Below, one piece after another: positions 43,715 through 44,493 of a stretch of DNA of 44,493 nt. The position numbers and the translations under genes were made by a program. A model generated the notes under the pieces. It worked only from the letters and a program-made list of their open reading frames with translations, was not told the origin of the DNA and searched no databases. Source of the stretch: Micrococcales bacterium (lineage in GTDB: Bacteria; Actinomycetota; Actinomycetes; Actinomycetales; Cellulomonadaceae); contig JACXUT010000005.1 in the NCBI GenBank assembly GCA_014763765.1, positions 1 to 44,493 of the forward strand, in the 5' to 3' direction. Position 1 is the first letter of the stretch; each line of letters begins with the position of its first letter.

Positions 43715-44476
43715 GTGTCCGTGGACCTCCCGCTGCAACCCGTGCTCGAGCTGCTCGGCGTCTTCGTGGGTGCACTGTCCGGCGGCCTGGCCGCGGTGCG
43801 CAAGGGGTTCGACATCTTCGGCATCGTGGTGCTGGCGTGGGCCGCGGGGCTGGGCGGCGGCATCATGCGCGACGTCCTCATCGGGGCGGTGCCGCCGGTC
43901 GGCATCGCGCAGTGGGAGTTCGTGGTGTGCGCGTGCGTCGCGGGGCTGGTGACGTGGGCGGCGCACCCGGGCCTGGGCCGGCTGCGCCGGTTCGTGCTGG
44001 TGCTCGACGCGGGCGCGCTCGCCCTGTTCACGGTCGTCGGGACGATCAAGGCCCTCGAGTACGGCACCGGGGCGACCGCCGCCGTGTGCGCGGGCGTGAT
44101 CACGGGCGTGGGCGGCGGCGTGCTGCGCGACCTGCTGACCGGCGAGGTCCCGGTGGTGCTGCACCAGCGCCAGCTCTACGCGATCCCGTCGGTGCTCGGG
44201 GCCCTGCTCGTGGCGGTGCTGTGGCACCAGGACGCGCTGTCGGTCGGCACCGAGGTGGTCGCCGTCCTCGTGGTGCTCGGCACGCGGCTGGTCGCGCTGC
44301 GGTTCCGGCTGCAGGCACCCGGGCCGTGGGACCCCGCGGCGCTGCGGGACGCGCGGGCCGCGCGCACCGGCCGGGGGAGGCCGGTCCTCGGGCGCGCGGG
44401 GCGCGGACCCGGTCGCCTCGAACCCGCCCCGCTGCTCCGCTGGATCGCGCGTCTGCGCCGCCGCCCGGGGGCGTGA
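43715..44476 (+). CDS. TRIC-type (UPF0126) trimeric cation channel family protein
   Basis: An integral membrane protein with about seven spans. It contains two repeats of a Gly-rich kinked motif, GLGGGIMRD and GVGGGVLRD, the hallmark of bacterial TRIC/UPF0126 channels, which conduct monovalent cations such as K+. The last 60 residues are basic and disordered. I take GTG 43715 as the start because CATGAT lies 7 nt upstream in the leaderless spacing seen elsewhere; an in-frame ATG at 43703 would add four residues and overlaps that hexamer. Neither start has a Shine-Dalgarno. The gene ends close to the window edge. Confidence 0.87.
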   Translation: MSVDLPLQPVLELLGVFVGALSGGLAAVRKGFDIFGIVVLAWAAGLGGGIMRDVLIGAVPPVGIAQWEFVVCACVAGLVTWAAHPGLGRLRRFVLVLDAGALALFTVVGTIKALEYGTGATAAVCAGVITGVGGGVLRDLLTGEVPVVLHQRQLYAIPSVLGALLVAVLWHQDALSVGTEVVAVLVVLGTRLVALRFRLQAPGPWDPAALRDARAARTGRGRPVLGRAGRGPGRLEPAPLLRWIARLRRRPGA

Positions 44477-44493
44477 CCGAGCCCGGGCGGCGG

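Overview
The window is very GC-rich, densely packed chromosomal DNA from an actinobacterium. Actinomycete hallmarks are a diheme QcrC, a Rieske protein with extra N-terminal membrane spans, SepH, DUF5998, DUF4192, a DUF222-HNH protein and a PknL-type PASTA kinase. The PPi-type phosphofructokinase and overall gene style suggest Micrococcales, possibly Cellulomonadaceae; that placement is inference from protein style, not a measured phylogeny. I see no rRNA, tRNA, insertion sequence, prophage or CRISPR array. The window looks like conserved core chromosome.

Layout. (1) 179-4446, minus strand: ctaE-qcrC-qcrA-qcrB, the bc1-aa3 respiratory block, diverging from a receiver-like gene overlapped by trpD (4640-6135). 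(2) 6200-10553, minus strand: a DUF222-HNH protein, a DEDDh exonuclease/GIY-YIG (UvrC-like) fusion and a stand-alone Lrp/AsnC ligand-binding domain. A coiled-coil NYN-domain gene diverges from them. (3) 12452-19774: a long-chain acyl-CoA synthetase diverging from a ROK glucokinase, a small membrane protein diverging from plsC, then a PPi-dependent phosphofructokinase whose stop overlaps the start of a class II DAHP synthase gene. (4) 19848-25710: a PknL-like Ser/Thr kinase with PASTA domains, a LysM/transglycosylase wall hydrolase, a Rv2175c-like wHTH protein, a polyprenyl synthetase and a putative lipoprotein. (5) 25837-30517: DUF4192 protein, universal stress protein, a repeat-bearing 649-bp gap, the primary sigma factor and a small zinc-ribbon protein. 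(6) 30687-37036: parE, a double GNAT, a MarR regulator and parC. (7) 37144-44476: a GNAT/acyl-CoA-ligase (Pat-like) protein, DUF5998, a phosphodiesterase/phosphatase, thymidine kinase, sepH and a TRIC-like channel.

The gene set from qcr to the polyprenyl synthetase resembles, from memory, the Rv2173-Rv2196 neighbourhood of Mycobacterium tuberculosis. The sigA-small protein-parE order resembles Streptomyces hrdB-parE.

The most interesting signals are regulatory. At least ten genes carry a TANNNT hexamer 6-8 nt before the start codon and no obvious Shine-Dalgarno, so leaderless transcription seems common; this helps fix several starts. The wall-hydrolase gene is preceded by five 9-bp-spaced GTCAC-type direct repeats resembling MtrA boxes. 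A 35-bp perfect tandem repeat next to an alternating purine-pyrimidine tract lies upstream of the primary sigma factor. I did not find a convincing wholly new multi-gene system.
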